The translations under genes were made by a program, and so were the position numbers. This document shows, in pieces, positions 61,968 through 64,000 of a stretch of 64,000 nt of DNA. Source of the stretch: Fibrella forsythiae (GTDB lineage Bacteria; Bacteroidota; Bacteroidia; Cytophagales; Spirosomataceae); assembly GCF_017353175.1 (NCBI RefSeq), contig NZ_JAFMYW010000001.1, forward strand, positions 1,240,001 to 1,304,000, given 5' to 3'. Every line of letters begins with the position of its first letter. The stretch's first letter is position 1. The notes below the pieces were generated by a model that saw only the letters and a list, made by a program, of their open reading frames with translations, was not told the DNA's origin and searched no databases.

Positions 61968-62507
61968 CTAGTTCAGGAAGGCCAGTCGCAGATCATTTAA
62001 CTGGCTCCGAAGCGACGCATCGATCTGACGGTCACCTACGCGGAGAACGTACCCACCAATAAGTTTGCCATCCTGTTTCTCTTCCAGTTCAACCGTTTTC
62101 CCGCCGGTCAACGACTTCACTTTGGCTTTCAGCTGGGTGCGAAGCTCTTCAGTGAGGGGCACCGTAGTGATTACCGTAGCCCGTTCAACGCCTTTCAGCT
62201 TATCGAACTGAGTACAAAACGCAACAGCAATATCTTCGAGAATATTATCGCGGCCTTTTTGCGCTACGATCTTAAAGAACGACATCGTCATCGGATTCAG
62301 CTTGCTGCCAAATACCGCGTTGATAATGTTCCATTTTTTCGCGTTACGCACGATAGGGTTCTTCAGCAAAACACCCAACGCGCGGTTTTCAGAAATGGTA
62401 CGTTGGAAATAGAGCATGTCGCCATACATCTCTTCCACAATACCTTTTTCCTGAGCCAAATCGATCAGCGATTTAGCATACCGGGCAGCAACCGTTGAAA
62501 TAGCCAT
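61968..62507 (-). CDS. atpH: F1Fo ATP synthase delta subunit
   Basis: A 179-residue stalk subunit of the proton-driven ATP synthase. N-terminal STVAARYAKSLIDLAQEKGIVEEMY and C-terminal DGKLIGGYVLRVGDRQIDASLRSQL are diagnostic of AtpH/OSCP. It links F1 to the b-subunit stator. It follows atpF by 13 nt. Unusually, no atpA follows: a strong terminator and an unrelated operon come next. Confidence 0.95.
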   Translation of the reverse strand: MAISTVAARYAKSLIDLAQEKGIVEEMYGDMLYFQRTISENRALGVLLKNPIVRNAKKWNIINAVFGSKLNPMTMSFFKIVAQKGRDNILEDIAVAFCTQFDKLKGVERATVITTVPLTEELRTQLKAKVKSLTGGKTVELEEKQDGKLIGGYVLRVGDRQIDASLRSQLNDLRLAFLN

Positions 62508-62520
62508 CGTTTACTACCGT

Positions 62521-63015
62521 TTAGTTTAACCGTGATGACGCCACCAGGTCTTGTACCAGTTTCTCCTGAGATGCTTTGTCGGCCAATTCGCGACGCAGCA
62601 CTTTCTCGGCTACTTCAATCGAGAGATTGACAACGTCTTTCTTCATCGAAGCAACGAGTGCCTGACGTTCGTTCTGCATGGCATCGCGCGCCTGCTCCAG
62701 CATACGCTGCCCTTCGGCAACGGCTTTGTCACGGGCTTCAGCGATAACACGGTCGGCCGTTTCTTTAGCACCACGAAGAATCGTGTCGCGTTCGATACGG
62801 GCCTGTGCCAGAATCTGTTCGTTCTCCGATTTCAGTTTAGCCATTTCACCACGCGTTTTTTCGGCAAGGTCAAGGGCACCCTGAATGCTGTTTTCGCGCT
62901 CTTTCAGGCTCGAAGCAATAGGGCCCCAGGCAAATTTGCTGAGCAGAAAGAACAGTAAACCAAAAATGACTACTTGCCAAACTAACAGGCCAATATCGGG
63001 GGTAAGCAGGTCCAT
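62521..63015 (-). CDS. atpF: F1Fo ATP synthase b subunit
   Basis: A 164-residue stator protein with one N-terminal membrane helix (about 8-25, GLLVWQVVIFGLLFFLLSKF) and a long charged helix. The KFAWGPIASSLKERENSIQGAL motif is typical of Bacteroidota b subunits, here slightly varied. The C-terminal helix is rich in Ala, Glu and Arg for the dimeric coil. It lies between atpE (165 nt upstream) and atpH. Confidence 0.95.
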   Translation of the reverse strand: MDLLTPDIGLLVWQVVIFGLLFFLLSKFAWGPIASSLKERENSIQGALDLAEKTRGEMAKLKSENEQILAQARIERDTILRGAKETADRVIAEARDKAVAEGQRMLEQARDAMQNERQALVASMKKDVVNLSIEVAEKVLRRELADKASQEKLVQDLVASSRLN

Positions 63016-63180
63016 AGTAAATTATAAATTAGCGTAATGAGTCAAGAAATTATAGGCTCTCTTTTGTTGTAAAAGTTGCCTGCCAACGGCAACCCCAATT
63101 GGCAGGCTAACTAGAAATGCGGTGTATCCCGTGCGTCGTTGCCTAGTGCTCAGACAAGATACGTACTGATGACCGGGCGA

Positions 63181-63450
<270 letters not shown>

Positions 63451-63489
63451 TTATATGTGAAAAAGAAACAAAAGAAAGCAAACTAAGAA

Positions 63490-64000
63490 CTACCCGATCT
63501 CTTCGCCAGGACCTTCGTAACCGATACCATGATCGGCTTCGTGGTGGTCTTCAATGGCGCTACCGATATACATCGATGTCAGCAGTGTGAAGATGAACGC
63601 TTGCAGGAAAGCAACCAGCAATTCGATCAGGTTCATGAATAGGGTAAAGGGAACTACGATCAAGCTTACGCCATAACCAGTACCGGCACTTGCCTGACCA
63701 GCAATGAAGATCAGCGACAGCAGCGCCAGAATGATAATGTGACCGGCCGTGATGTTGGCGAATAACCGGATCATCAGCGACAATGGCTTCATGAACAGTC
63801 CAACGATCTCGACCGGAATCATAATCGGTAGCAGGGCTACAGGTACACCAGTTGGTTTTACCAGGTGCATCCAGTAATGCTTATTGCCACTGAAATTTGT
63901 AACAAAGAACGTAATGACCGCTAAAACCATCGTGACGGCAATGTTTCCGGTCAGGTTGGCGCCACCGGGTAACAGGCCCAGCAGATTATTTACCAGGATA
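63490..64000 (-). CDS. atpB: F1Fo ATP synthase a subunit, 3' part (5' end outside window)
   Basis: The frame stays open to the window edge, so the start lies beyond 64000. The visible 169 residues include NNLLGLLPGGANLTGN, the essential-arginine helix LSLMIRLFANITAGH and the channel helix LIELLVAFLQAFIFTLLTSMYIG. This is subunit a, forming the proton half-channels against the c ring. The C-terminal tail EDHHEADHGIGYEGPGEE is acidic and His-rich. Order a, c, b, delta as in other bacteria. Confidence 0.95.
   Translation of the reverse strand, partial: ILVNNLLGLLPGGANLTGNIAVTMVLAVITFFVTNFSGNKHYWMHLVKPTGVPVALLPIMIPVEIVGLFMKPLSLMIRLFANITAGHIIILALLSLIFIAGQASAGTGYGVSLIVVPFTLFMNLIELLVAFLQAFIFTLLTSMYIGSAIEDHHEADHGIGYEGPGEEIG

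Overview
The window reads as a chromosomal segment of a Spirosoma-like member of the Cytophagales (Bacteroidota). The reasons are a SusC/SusD pair with a FecR/ECF-sigma switch, a gingipain-like type IX secretion sortase, DUF4494, PadR plus PspC/GIN and OmpA/PD40 proteins, a GC content that looks a little above 50 %, and several starts preceded by the Bacteroidota -7 box TAnnTTTG. I see no rRNA, tRNA, CRISPR array, integrase or transposase.

Layout. 1-1.4 kb: end of an ECF sigma factor, a secreted alpha/beta hydrolase, a small membrane protein. 1.5-6.2 kb: a 4-hydroxyproline catabolic cluster (divergent AraC regulator, DHDPS-like deaminase, hydroxyproline epimerase, DadA-like FAD oxidase, small conserved protein). 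6.2-14.2 kb: GH127 arabinofuranosidase, amino-acid permease, DUF5077/DUF3472 protein, and an alcohol dehydrogenase with an MFS transporter. 14.4-20 kb: DUF1772-like membrane protein, VOC protein, a PorU2-like sortase coupled to a GT-C-like membrane protein. 20-24.2 kb: a PadR/PspC-GIN pair between two self-complementary low-complexity elements, then DUF4494. 24.3-26.1 kb: an AT-rich two-gene insert, an ABC/OLD-type ATPase overlapping a TOPRIM-like protein, which looks like a defence module. 26.1-38.7 kb: universal stress protein, TMTC-like TPR protein, two LRR proteins around a Cu/Zn-SOD-like lipoprotein, an agmatine-deiminase-family enzyme facing a nucleoside transporter across a 31-bp inverted repeat, NfeD-like and GlsB-like small proteins. 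38.8-42.3 kb: queE, OmpA/PD40 protein, DUF2071. 42.3-50.3 kb: a polysaccharide-utilisation locus read right to left (sigma, FecR, SusC, SusD, GH43). 50.4-54.9 kb: an unknown protein, a heptad-repeat protein, YitT, and an ECF-sigma/two small membrane proteins/Hsp20 cluster. 55-59.7 kb: asnS, DUF2383, aldo/keto reductase, and an AT-rich pair with a DUF6973-like protein. 59.8-64 kb: tyrA with an aminotransferase, and the ATP synthase genes atpH, atpF, atpE and the 3' part of atpB.

The most unusual signal is at DNA level. The non-palindromic 9-mer ACGTACCTG occurs about 39 times by eye on the two strands, where about 0.5 would be expected by chance. It is read in all six frames of unrelated genes and also lies between genes, one copy in the loop of a long hairpin. 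Its density, about one per 1.6 kb, is like that of a DNA-uptake sequence. The second candidate is the ATPase/TOPRIM-like pair at 24.3-26.1 kb.
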